From the NCBI GenBank assembly GCA_964501785.1, contig CAZCUD010000009.1:1-64000 (forward strand): a stretch of 64,000 bases of DNA. Direction: 5' to 3'. Under the pieces are notes generated by a model. The model saw nothing but the letters and a program-made list of their open reading frames with translations. It did no database searches and was not told the origin of the DNA. Of the stretch, positions 32,592 through 41,010 are shown piece by piece. Numbering within the stretch: the stretch's first letter is position 1; each line of letters begins with the position of its first letter. This DNA comes from DATBSK01 sp964501785. Lineage in GTDB: Bacteria > Actinomycetota > Acidimicrobiia > IMCC26256 > PALSA-555. Made by a program: the position numbers and the translations under genes.

Positions 32592-33620
32592 ATGCCCGCG
32601 ACCATCTACTACGACGACGACGCCGACCTCGCGCTGCTCGACGGTCGGACCGTCGCGATCCTCGGCTACGGGTCGCAGGGCCATGCGCACGCGCTCAACC
32701 TCAAGGAGTCGGGCGTCGACGTGATCGTCGGCCTGCGGGAGGGCTCGCGGTCGTGGGAGAAGGCCGAGGCGGCCGGCCTGCGTGTCCTGCCGACGGGGCA
32801 GGCAGTCGCGGAAGCCGACGTCATCATGGTGCTGCTGCCCGACACCGAGCAGGCCCGGGTCTACCGCGAGGACATCGAGCCCAACCTCTCCGAGCGCGAC
32901 TCGCTCGCGTTCGCGCACGGGTTCAACATCCACTTCGGTCAGATCTCGCCGCCCAAGGGCGTCGACGTGTGGATGATCGCACCGAAGGGGCCCGGCCACC
33001 TCGTCCGTCGGACCTACGAGGAGGGCGGCGGGGTCCCGTCGCTGGTCGCGGTCGCCGCCGACGAGACCGGCAAGGCCAAGGAGACCGCGCTGGCGTACGC
33101 GCGGGCGATCGGTGCGACGCGTGCCGGCGTGCTCGACACCACGTTCGAGGAGGAGACCGAGACCGATCTCTTCGGCGAGCAGGTCGTGCTCTGCGGTGGC
33201 CTCACCGAGCTGATCAAGGCGAGCTACGAGACGCTCGTCGCCGCCGGGTACCAGCCCGAGAGCGCCTACTTCGAGACGCTGCACGAGGTGAAGCTGATCG
33301 TCGACCTCATCTACGAGGGCGGCATCGCGAACATGCGGTACTCGATCTCCGACACCGCCGAGTACGGCGACATGACCCGCGGGCCGCGGATCATCACCGA
33401 CGACACGCGGGCCGAGATGCGCCAGATCCTCGACGAGATCCAGAGCGGTAAGTTCGCCCAGGAGTGGATCCTCGAGAACCAGGCCGGACGCCCGGTCTTC
33501 AACGCGCTGCGTCGCAAGTCGGCGGAGCACCCGATCGAGGACGTCGGCGAGCGGCTCCGCTCGATGATGCCGTGGATCGGCGAGGGGAAGGCGCGTCCCC
33601 AGGACGTCTCCGGGGGCTGA
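32592..33620 (+). CDS. ilvC: ketol-acid reductoisomerase, class I
   Basis: 342 residues. It converts acetolactate to dihydroxy-isovalerate with NAD(P)H and Mg. The Rossmann motif GYGSQGHAHALNLKESG is intact, and the following loop VGLREGSRSWEKAEAAG, with Arg and two Ser, resembles NADPH-specific enzymes. MIAPKGPGHLVRRTYEEG and the metal-binding FGEQVVLCGGLTELI and MRYSISDTAEYGD are present. The length fits class I. The start follows AAGGAG by 11 nt, just after the long hairpin. Pathway partners are ilvB, ilvN and ilvD. Confidence 0.97.
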   Translation: MPATIYYDDDADLALLDGRTVAILGYGSQGHAHALNLKESGVDVIVGLREGSRSWEKAEAAGLRVLPTGQAVAEADVIMVLLPDTEQARVYREDIEPNLSERDSLAFAHGFNIHFGQISPPKGVDVWMIAPKGPGHLVRRTYEEGGGVPSLVAVAADETGKAKETALAYARAIGATRAGVLDTTFEEETETDLFGEQVVLCGGLTELIKASYETLVAAGYQPESAYFETLHEVKLIVDLIYEGGIANMRYSISDTAEYGDMTRGPRIITDDTRAEMRQILDEIQSGKFAQEWILENQAGRPVFNALRRKSAEHPIEDVGERLRSMMPWIGEGKARPQDVSGG

Positions 33621-33648
33621 TCGCCGAGCCACGACCGGGTCGACGGCG

Positions 33649-35058
33649 GTGAGCGCGGAGGACAAGCGCCTCACTCGTGACCCGAGGTTGTGGAGGGTCA
33701 TCGTCGCGGCGTCGCTCGGCGTCTTCGCGATCGAGCTCGACTTCTTCGCGGTGCAGGCCGCGATCCCCGACATGGCCCGCGACCTGGGCACCTCGGTGAC
33801 GACCCTCCAGTGGGTCATCAGCGGCTACATGCTCTCCAACGCGGCGCTGCTCATCGTCGGTGGCCGCGTCGGCGACCTGCTCGGCCGGCGCCGCTGGCTC
33901 ATCATCGGGATGGCGGGCTTCGGGCTCACCTCGCTCGCCGGCGGGTTGGCCCCCGATGGCACGTTCCTCATCGTGATGCGCCTGCTCCAAGGGTGTGCGG
34001 CCGCGTTCGCGTTCCCGCTGAGCCTTGCGATCGTCACGAACGCCTTCCCCCAGGTGAAGGTGGAGCGGGCGATCGGCATGGTGTTCGGCATCGCGGCCGT
34101 CGGGGAGGCGTTCGGACCCGTCATCGGCGGCGGGCTCACGGCCTTGTTCGACTGGCGCGCGGTCCTGCTGATCAACGTGCCGATCGCGATCGCGGTGATC
34201 GTGCTCACGCGGACGTCGGTCGAGGAGAGTCGCGACGAGACGGTGCCGAAGACGATCGACTGGCCGGGCCTCGGTCTCGTCATCCTGTCGATCGCCGTGT
34301 TCACGTTCGCGGTCGACCGCGCCGCGGACTGGGGGTGGACGTCACCCGAGACGCTCGGCCTGATGGCGCTCGGCATCGTGGGCATCGCCGCCTTCGTGCT
34401 CGTCGAGCGTCGCGTGCGATACCCGTTGATGGATCTCGGCCTGTTCAAGATCCGCGAGTTCGACCTCATGACGTTCGCGGGCGCGGTCGGCAACATGGGC
34501 ACCGCCTCGGTGATCTTCACGTCGATGATCTTGCTGCAGTCGGTCGACGGGCTCTCGCCCGGCGAGGCCGGGCTCGCGTTCCTCGGCTTCTCGCTCGGTG
34601 TCGCCACCGCGTCGCAGGTCTCCGGACGCGTCGAGCGGTTCCCGTCGTGGTCGGTCATGGCCGCGGCGCTGGCGTGCGGCGGCGTGGGCGCGATCGCCAT
34701 GGGCCTGGTCGGTCATCTCGCGGTGTTCGTGGTGGTCGCGACGGTGTGCGGCTTCGGGTTCGGTCTGACGTGGGCGTTCACGAGCGTCTCGACGCAGGCG
34801 GTGGTCCCGCCGGAGAAGGCCGGCGAGGCGTCGGGCGTGGTCCTGACGATCGTGGTCGCGATGGGCGGTGTCGCGATCGCCGTCGCCTCTTCGATCATCG
34901 AGACAGCGGGGCGAGGCGGCGGCGCGCTCGAGTCGGCGCTCGAGGGCGTGCTCGTCGGCGTCGGGATCCTCGGGCTCGTCACGTCCGCGCTGATGGTGGT
35001 CCTCGGCCGTCGCGCCGCCCGGCTCGACGCCGCCGACGCGTCGACCGGAGCGGTCTGA
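33649..35058 (+). CDS. MFS drug/metabolite exporter, DHA2 (14-helix) type
   Basis: 469 residues with about 14 hydrophobic helices. TTLQWVISGYMLSNAALLI and the motif A region GRVGDLLGRRRWLIIG are hallmarks of the DHA2 proton-antiport family, which exports drugs or lipids. The last helices end near AALESALEGVLVGVGILGLV-like residues (about 410-455). The GTG at 33649 follows the ilvC stop by 28 nt and may be on the ilv transcript or a new one. The substrate cannot be told. plsY starts 4 nt after its stop. Confidence 0.85.
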   Translation: MSAEDKRLTRDPRLWRVIVAASLGVFAIELDFFAVQAAIPDMARDLGTSVTTLQWVISGYMLSNAALLIVGGRVGDLLGRRRWLIIGMAGFGLTSLAGGLAPDGTFLIVMRLLQGCAAAFAFPLSLAIVTNAFPQVKVERAIGMVFGIAAVGEAFGPVIGGGLTALFDWRAVLLINVPIAIAVIVLTRTSVEESRDETVPKTIDWPGLGLVILSIAVFTFAVDRAADWGWTSPETLGLMALGIVGIAAFVLVERRVRYPLMDLGLFKIREFDLMTFAGAVGNMGTASVIFTSMILLQSVDGLSPGEAGLAFLGFSLGVATASQVSGRVERFPSWSVMAAALACGGVGAIAMGLVGHLAVFVVVATVCGFGFGLTWAFTSVSTQAVVPPEKAGEASGVVLTIVVAMGGVAIAVASSIIETAGRGGGALESALEGVLVGVGILGLVTSALMVVLGRRAARLDAADASTGAV

Positions 35059-35062
35059 GCGC

Positions 35063-35713
35063 GTGGACGACGTCGCGCTCGCGATCGCGGCCGCAATGGC
35101 CGGCTATCTCATCGGCACGTTCCCGACGGCCGATCTCGTGACGCGCCTGGCGACGCGCGGTCGCGTCGACATCCGCGCCGTGGGAAGCGGCAACCCCGGC
35201 GGCTTCAACACCATGCAGTCGATCGGCAAGGCGTGGGGCGTGCTCGTGATCCTCGTCGACGTGGTCAAGGGCACCGTCGCGGCCCTCGTGGGATGGTTGA
35301 TCGGTGGGTCGCCGGGCGCCTACGCAGGTGCGACGGCGGGGATCGCAGGACACATCTTCCCGGTGTGGACGCGGTTCCGGGGCGGAAAAGGCGTCGCGAC
35401 GTCGGCCGGCGCGGTGCTGGCGGTGTTCCCGATCTTCTTCCCGGTGGACGCGGCCGCGGCCGCGATCGGCGCACTCGGGCTCCGCAACGCCGAGCGCGCC
35501 ATCTGGCTGGTCTGTCCGCTCTGGGTCGTCAGCGGCTTCGTGTGGTGGCTCGCGGACCTCCCCAACCTGTGGGGTCCCGAACCGACCGTCGGCCTCGCGC
35601 TGTTCGGCGTCGTCAGCGCGGCGATGATCCTGGGCAAGTTCGCGGCCGCTCGCCGCCCCTCCGCGCCGACCTCGAGCGTCGGGTCCGTCCGACCACCCGC
35701 AGGCTCCGACTAG
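35063..35713 (+). CDS. plsY: glycerol-3-phosphate acyltransferase PlsY
   Basis: 216 residues with about five membrane helices. The acyl-phosphate-dependent acyltransferase motifs are present: GSGNPGGFNTMQSIGK (motif 1), VDVVKGTVAALVG, and GHIFPVWTRFRGGKGVATS (motif 2). It makes lysophosphatidic acid at the inner membrane. The GTG start is 4 nt after the exporter stop. Its TAG stop shares the palindrome CTAG (35710-35713) with the stop of the convergent mscL, so the two coding regions overlap by 4 nt. The C-terminus is poorly conserved. Confidence 0.9.
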   Translation: MDDVALAIAAAMAGYLIGTFPTADLVTRLATRGRVDIRAVGSGNPGGFNTMQSIGKAWGVLVILVDVVKGTVAALVGWLIGGSPGAYAGATAGIAGHIFPVWTRFRGGKGVATSAGAVLAVFPIFFPVDAAAAAIGALGLRNAERAIWLVCPLWVVSGFVWWLADLPNLWGPEPTVGLALFGVVSAAMILGKFAAARRPSAPTSSVGSVRPPAGSD

Positions 35714-36084
35714 CGGGACCGATCGTCGAGCAGGTCCCGGATCTGCACGAGCACGTCCTTCTCCGTGAGCTCGGGCTCGGCCTCCTCCTCGCGGCGCAGC
35801 GCGTTGAAGCCCTTCACCACGAGGAAGAGCGCGAACGCCACGATCACGAAGTCGACGACCGCGGTCAGGAACGCTCCGTAGGCGACGACCCCGTCCCCGA
35901 GCCGGAAGGTGAGGTCGTCGAAGCTCGGACGACCGACGATCGCGCCGATGACCGGGCTCAGCACGTCGTCGACGAGCGATGTGATCACCGCGGTGAACGC
36001 GATGCCGATGACGACCCCCACCGCGAGGTCGAGCACGTTGCCTCGGGCGATGAACGCCTTGAACTCTGCGATGAACCTGGACAT
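35710..36084 (-). CDS. mscL: large-conductance mechanosensitive channel MscL
   Basis: 124 residues. The N-terminal amphipathic helix and first pore helix are clear: FKAFIARGNVLDLAVGVVIG, then FTAVITSLVDDVLSPVIG. A periplasmic loop and the second helix, AVVDFVIVAFALFLVVKG, follow. The C-terminal helical bundle ends with ELTEKDVLVQIRDLL. It relieves osmotic downshock by opening under membrane tension. It is convergent with plsY, sharing the CTAG of the two stop codons. The ATG at 36082-36084 fits the family start. Confidence 0.95.
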   Translation of the reverse strand: MSRFIAEFKAFIARGNVLDLAVGVVIGIAFTAVITSLVDDVLSPVIGAIVGRPSFDDLTFRLGDGVVAYGAFLTAVVDFVIVAFALFLVVKGFNALRREEEAEPELTEKDVLVQIRDLLDDRSR

Positions 36085-36252
36085 GGCAGTGCGAACCTCC
36101 GCTGACGTCGAACGGTCGGGACAGCGTTGCCCCCCGCGCCGTGATGCGCCAGCATCGACCGGTCGAACCGCTCGCCCATCCGTCGATCGTGTGATCGCCC
36201 TAGGGTCTGGGCCTGGGCCAGCACCGACCGACACGTCCGATGGGGGAGAGCG

Positions 36253-36918
36253 GTGAGCGAGATCAGCGAGGCACGGGTCGAGGCCGCGTCGGCGCTGCGC
36301 TCGCTCGTGCACGCGTTCACGGCGCACGACGCCGACGAGCACGTCCTGCGATCGCTCACTGAAGCCGTCGAGGGGCTGGTGCCGCCGCTCGAGGCTGCGC
36401 CCCGACGAGCGCGCCGGATCCCGTCGTTCGCGGAGATCACGGCCGGAGCTCCCGACCCGACCAGCACCCGCCGGTACGCGATGGCCGATCGGGCGGTGGT
36501 GGGGCCCGCGAACCCGACGTCGGTCGGCGTCGAGATGCGCCTCGTCGACGGCGAGGCCGGGGTGGCGGAGGTCGTCTTCGGTCCGGCGTTCGAGGGCGCG
36601 CTCGGCCGGGTCCACGGCGGCATGGTCGCCGCCGTGTTCGACGACCTCGCGGGGTACGTGCTCGCGTTCGAGGGTCGCCCCGGGTTCAGCGTGCGTCTCG
36701 ACGTCACGTTCCGCGCCCCGGTCCCGATCGAGGTCCCGGTCGAGTTCCACGTGCGCCTGCGCGAGCGCGTCGGTCGCAAGCTGCTCGTCGAGGGTGAGGC
36801 CCGGCTCGGCGACCAGCTCCTCGCGACGGCCGAGACGACGATGGTCACGGTGGAGCAGGAGCACTTCGAGACCCACGCCCACGAGCTGCTGGGGCGCGCG
36901 ACCCACGCCGAGGGCTAG
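36253..36918 (+). CDS. PaaI-like hotdog thioesterase
   Basis: 221 residues. An N-terminal helical extension of about 85 residues precedes a single hotdog domain. The catalytic signature is GRVHGGMVAAVFDDLAGYV, with the HGG turn and Asp, followed by FSVRLDVTFRAPVPIEVPVE. It probably hydrolyses an acyl-CoA. The GTG start follows GGGGGAG by 4 nt. It lies between mscL (divergent) and the GGDEF-EAL gene (41 nt downstream). The substrate and reason for the long N-terminal part are unknown. Confidence 0.78.
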   Translation: MSEISEARVEAASALRSLVHAFTAHDADEHVLRSLTEAVEGLVPPLEAAPRRARRIPSFAEITAGAPDPTSTRRYAMADRAVVGPANPTSVGVEMRLVDGEAGVAEVVFGPAFEGALGRVHGGMVAAVFDDLAGYVLAFEGRPGFSVRLDVTFRAPVPIEVPVEFHVRLRERVGRKLLVEGEARLGDQLLATAETTMVTVEQEHFETHAHELLGRATHAEG

Positions 36919-36959
36919 GAGCGCTCAGGGGAGACCCCGAGGACGCCGAGGTACTGGTG

Positions 36960-39206
36960 ATGGCACGCGACGATCCACCGGACGAACGAGTCGACGACCG
37001 AAGCGAGCCGCTGCCGCCGTCGATCGACCGCTTCCGGGCCTTGATCGAGCACTCCTTCGACCTGGTCTCGATCTACGGCGCGGACACGCTCTTCAAGTAC
37101 GCCAGCCCGTCCCACGAGCAGGTGCTCGGGGTACCCGTCGACGAGCTCGTCGGCACGTCGCCGTTGGACCTCCTGCATCCCGACGAGGCCCAGATGGTCG
37201 CCGAGGCCTTCGCCCAGCAGCTGCTGGCGGGTGCTGATCCGGTGCCGCTCGAACACCGGGTGCGGCACCGGGACGGCACGTGGCGGTGGGTCGAGTCGGT
37301 CGCCATGAACCTCACCCACGATCCGGCGATCGACGGGATCCTCGTGAACGCGCGCGACGTCACCGATCGACGACGCGCCGAGGACCTCGCGGCCGAGCAG
37401 GCCGCGATCCTCGAGTCGGTCGCCCGTGGCAGGTCGCGCGACGACGTGCTGAGCGAGATCGTGCGGATGGTCGAGGCCTGGGTCGTCGACGCCACGGCGC
37501 TCATCATGTCGACCGACTACGAGGCCGGCGAGCTGCGGAGCGTGGCGTCGCCCCACCTCGACCCCGCCCTTCGTGAGGCGCTCGACGGGTTCCCGACCGC
37601 GGCGGCGGAGGCGTACGTCGACGACCTCATCGTGACGGAGATCCGGGTCAACCCGATGCATCCGGAGACCGGCGAGTCGCTGCTCGCCCTCGGGTACCGG
37701 TCGTGGTGGGGCGCGCGCATCGTCGACGCCGAGGGTGACGCGGTGCTGGGCGCGGTCGTCGTACTTCGGCGCGATCACCGGCCGCCGACGGGACCGGATC
37801 GCACGCTGCTGCACGCCGCCGCGAACCTCGCCTCGATCGCCATCGCGCGGGACCGGTCGCAGCACCGGCTCGCGCAGCAGGCGACCCACGACGCGCTGAC
37901 CGGACTCCCGAACCGCCAGCACGTGCTCGACCGCCTCCAACGGATCGCGCACCAGCCGCGCCGAGGAGGGCCGAACACGGCCGTGCTCTTCCTCGACATC
38001 GACCGGTTCAAGGTCCTGAACGACAGCGTCGGTCACGAGGCGGGTGACCTGCTCCTCGTCGCGATGGCCGCCCGCCTTCGAGAGGTGCTCCGACCCGGCG
38101 ATCTCGTGGCTCGCTTCGGCGGCGACGAGTTCGTGATGGTGTGCGAGCAGCTCGGCACCGAGCTCGACGCCTACTCGCTCGCCAATCGGCTGTTGGAGAT
38201 GGTGCAGGCGCCCTTCACGATCCACGGCAACGAGGTCGTCGTGACGGCGAGCATCGGCATCGCCATGGTGGATCGCTCCACGCCCCAAGAGCTGCTCCGC
38301 GATGCCGACGCGGCCATGTACTGGGCGAAGGAGCGGGGGCGGGCCCGAGCCGAGATCTTCGACGAGGCGCTGCGCGAGCGGGTCGTCGCTCGTCTGACCG
38401 TCGAGCGCGACCTCCGCCAGGCGATCGAGGACGGCAGCTTCTCGCTCGTGTACCAGCCCGTCGTCTCGTTCGTGCAGGACCGCCTGGTCGGCTTCGAGGC
38501 GCTGCTCCGCTGGCACCACCCCACGCGGGGGACGCTCGCCCCGGGCGCGTTCCTCACCGTCGCCGAGGAGAGCGGGCTGATCCGCACGGTCGGTGCCTGG
38601 GTGCGCGAGCAGGTCTTCGCGCAGGCGGCGGCGTGGAGGCAGGAGCACCCCGAGTGGGGCCAGTTCATCATGGGGATGAACCTGTCGCCGGGCGAGCTGC
38701 GAGATCGTGAGCTCGTCTCGAGCATCACGCGGACGATCGGCGACCTCGACCTCGATCCGACGCTGCTGAACTTCGAGTTCACGGAGCGACTCGTCATCGA
38801 CGATCCCGAGCTCGCGGTGTCGGTGCTCACCAAGCTGCGCAGCCTCGGCGTCCAGCTGGCGCTCGACGACTTCGGCACCGGCAGCGCGCCGCTGTCATTG
38901 CTCAAGGACCTGCCGGCCAACGTCGTGAAGATCGACCGGTCGATCGTCGCCGGCCTCGGGCGTGACCCTTACGACGAGATCGTGATCGAGGGGACGGTCG
39001 ACCTCACGCGGCGCCTCGACATGTTCTGTGTCGCCGTCGGAGTCGAGACCGCGGACCAGGAGCAGCGCCTGCGCGAGCTCGGGTGCTTCCTGGCGCAGGG
39101 GAACCACTTCTGCCCTCCCCTGACCGCCGCCGAGGTCGAGGCGATGCTGTCGGGGCACGAAGGGCCCTTCTCGCTCGACGTCATCACCGGACGTCGGCAG
39201 GCGTAG
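36960..39206 (+). CDS. PAS-GAF-GGDEF-EAL cyclic-di-GMP signalling protein
   Basis: 748 residues. PAS (about 20-140, FRALIEHSFDLVSIYG to NARDVTDRRRAED), GAF (about 150-300), GGDEF (about 305-465) and EAL (about 480-745). The cyclase has an intact GGDEF and an RPGD I-site. The EAL domain keeps EALLRW, NLSPGEL, FEFTER, DDFGTG and VKIDRS. However, the motif usually written EGVE reads VGVE, so the glutamate described as the general base in the RocR family is absent. It may make but not degrade cyclic di-GMP. A GTG at 36957 precedes the ATG. Confidence 0.9.
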   Translation: MARDDPPDERVDDRSEPLPPSIDRFRALIEHSFDLVSIYGADTLFKYASPSHEQVLGVPVDELVGTSPLDLLHPDEAQMVAEAFAQQLLAGADPVPLEHRVRHRDGTWRWVESVAMNLTHDPAIDGILVNARDVTDRRRAEDLAAEQAAILESVARGRSRDDVLSEIVRMVEAWVVDATALIMSTDYEAGELRSVASPHLDPALREALDGFPTAAAEAYVDDLIVTEIRVNPMHPETGESLLALGYRSWWGARIVDAEGDAVLGAVVVLRRDHRPPTGPDRTLLHAAANLASIAIARDRSQHRLAQQATHDALTGLPNRQHVLDRLQRIAHQPRRGGPNTAVLFLDIDRFKVLNDSVGHEAGDLLLVAMAARLREVLRPGDLVARFGGDEFVMVCEQLGTELDAYSLANRLLEMVQAPFTIHGNEVVVTASIGIAMVDRSTPQELLRDADAAMYWAKERGRARAEIFDEALRERVVARLTVERDLRQAIEDGSFSLVYQPVVSFVQDRLVGFEALLRWHHPTRGTLAPGAFLTVAEESGLIRTVGAWVREQVFAQAAAWRQEHPEWGQFIMGMNLSPGELRDRELVSSITRTIGDLDLDPTLLNFEFTERLVIDDPELAVSVLTKLRSLGVQLALDDFGTGSAPLSLLKDLPANVVKIDRSIVAGLGRDPYDEIVIEGTVDLTRRLDMFCVAVGVETADQEQRLRELGCFLAQGNHFCPPLTAAEVEAMLSGHEGPFSLDVITGRRQA

Positions 39207-39219
39207 CGCCTTCGCGCAG

Positions 39220-39636
39220 TCAGTCGCGCGGGCCCGGCTCGGTCGAGCCGGGGAGCGCGAGCAGGATCTCGCGTGCCCACGTGACGTCGGGGCGCGGCGC
39301 GCGTCGGGAGGCGAGCGCTTCGGGCACTTCGATCTCCAGGCGGACGAGCGCGCCACCGAGCGTCTTGCCGAGCGTGTCGCTCCTCAACGAGCGCGGACCG
39401 CCGCCTCCGAGGGCGCCGGTGAGGACGAAGTTGAGCGCGAGCACGTTCGGCACCTCGTAGCGGGTCACGTCGCCCTTCACCATCGACCCGAAGTGCTCGC
39501 GCACGCGCTCGGCGGTGACCTCGCGAACGATCGTCGCGTAGACGTCCTCGTCGTCCGCGAACAGGGCGACGTTGGCGATGTCGCCCTTGTCGCCCGAGCG
39601 GTAGCCGCAGATCTCGTGCAACCTCATCCGGGGCAC
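39220..39636 (-). CDS. AtuA-associated small subunit (C-terminal-domain family)
   Basis: 138 residues. The start VPRMRLHEICGYRSGDKGDIANVALF matches the C-terminal-type domain that accompanies acyclic terpene utilisation AtuA proteins, with VTRYEVPNVLALNFVL in the middle and GGGGPRSLRSDTLGKTLG. The GTG at 39634-39636 is supported by GGAGGAG 7 nt upstream, more than the ATG at 39627. It begins 1 nt after the stop of the DUF1446 gene, on the same strand, so they form one transcript and probably one complex. The substrate is unknown. Confidence 0.72.
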   Translation of the reverse strand: MPRMRLHEICGYRSGDKGDIANVALFADDEDVYATIVREVTAERVREHFGSMVKGDVTRYEVPNVLALNFVLTGALGGGGPRSLRSDTLGKTLGGALVRLEIEVPEALASRRAPRPDVTWAREILLALPGSTEPGPRD

Positions 39637-39637
39637 G

Positions 39638-41002
39638 TCAGATCTCCTCCACGTGGACGGTGACGCGCGGATCGACGAGCTCCTTCTCCACCAGGGTCGG
39701 CCAGATCCCGAGCAGCTCGGTCGGCTTGGCGGCGCCGCGGCCCATGCCGGTGAGGCCGGCCGGTGGCGCCGAGAGCGTGAGGGGCACCATCTCGCGGCCG
39801 ACGAGCGCGGCGGTCGCCCGGTCGGCGCAGCGCCAGGCCATGCGGGCGACGACCTCCGGCGGCTCGTGCTCGGACGGAGGCACGGTCGCGCCACCGAGCG
39901 CGTCGACGCCCCAGAGCTCGAGGCACCACTCTTCGACCGGGAGTCCGGCCATCTCGACGCGCTTCGCGAAGATCGCTGCGGCGGCGGTGGCCTTCTCCGC
40001 GGCGTCCGGCCACGAGAACGCCACCCGCGTCTCGCTCGCCCATCCCGCGTGGTGCGCGAGCAGCGCCTTGTAGGTGTCGGTCGCCGGCGCGCCCCGCGTG
40101 CCGGTGACGCGCACCCGGTCGTCCCCGAGGTCGTCGAAGCGCGCAGTGGTGAAGTCGGCGACGACGTCGGGCGTGAGGTAGCGCGCCGGGTCGTGCACCT
40201 CGTAGAGGAGCTGATGACGCACGGTGTCGAAGCTCACTCGACCGCCGGATGCGCGCGGCTTCGTGATGACGGCGGTCGCGTCCGTCTCGACCTCGGCGAT
40301 CGGGTACGGCAGGTCCCACGGGTGCGGCACGTCCCACCAGGCGCGGCTCAGGTTGCCGCCGGCGGTCTGGCCGGAGCACTCGAGCAGATGACCGACCAGC
40401 ATGCCGCCGGCCAGCGCGTCCCAGTCGTCCCACGCCCAGCCGTGCTCGTGGACCAGTGGCGCGAGGAAGAGCGCCGCGTCGGCGCAGCGCCCGGTGATCA
40501 CGATGTCGGCGCCCTGATCCAGCGCGTCGACGATCGGGCGGGCGCCCAGGTACGCCGAGGCGAACAGCACCGGCGTCGGGAGCGCGGTGTAGGGGGCGCC
40601 CGTGTCGAGGTGCGCGAGCGGGGTCCGGGTGGCGAGCTCGTCGAGGCGGCCCGTGAGATCGTCACCGAGGACGGTGGCGATCTTCAGCCCCGAGACCCCG
40701 GCCGCCCGCGCGGTCTCGGCCGCGGCCCGAGCCGCCGCCGTCGGGTTGATGCCCCCCGCGTTGGTGATGACCTTCGTGCGTCCCGAGGCGAGGGCCGGCA
40801 GCGCGGCGCCGACGTACGCGGGGAGGTCGCGGGTGTAGCCCTGTGACTCGTCGCGCTGGCGGTCCTTCTGGAGGATGGCGAGGGTCAGCTCGGCCAGCGC
40901 CTCGAGGCACAGGTAGTCGACACCGTCCGCGAGCAGGCCCTCCACCGACCGAGGCGTGTCGCCGTAGAACCCCTGGCCGCCGGCGAGGCGGACACCGCCC
41001 AT
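39638..41002 (-). CDS. DUF1446 / AtuA-like protein
   Basis: 454 residues. Conserved features are GGQGFYGDTPRSVEGLL, YLCLEALAELTLAIL, TNAGGINPTAAARAAAE, VLGDDLTGRL and ITGRCADAALFLAPL. These fit the AtuA/DUF1446 family linked to catabolism of acyclic terpenes and other branched acids. It pairs with the small AtuA-associated protein downstream and lies 9 nt after the amidase gene on the same strand. The reaction is not known to me. The ATG at 41000-41002 is the only sensible start. Confidence 0.78.
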   Translation of the reverse strand: MGGVRLAGGQGFYGDTPRSVEGLLADGVDYLCLEALAELTLAILQKDRQRDESQGYTRDLPAYVGAALPALASGRTKVITNAGGINPTAAARAAAETARAAGVSGLKIATVLGDDLTGRLDELATRTPLAHLDTGAPYTALPTPVLFASAYLGARPIVDALDQGADIVITGRCADAALFLAPLVHEHGWAWDDWDALAGGMLVGHLLECSGQTAGGNLSRAWWDVPHPWDLPYPIAEVETDATAVITKPRASGGRVSFDTVRHQLLYEVHDPARYLTPDVVADFTTARFDDLGDDRVRVTGTRGAPATDTYKALLAHHAGWASETRVAFSWPDAAEKATAAAAIFAKRVEMAGLPVEEWCLELWGVDALGGATVPPSEHEPPEVVARMAWRCADRATAALVGREMVPLTLSAPPAGLTGMGRGAAKPTELLGIWPTLVEKELVDPRVTVHVEEI

Positions 41003-41010
41003 CGGCCGGC

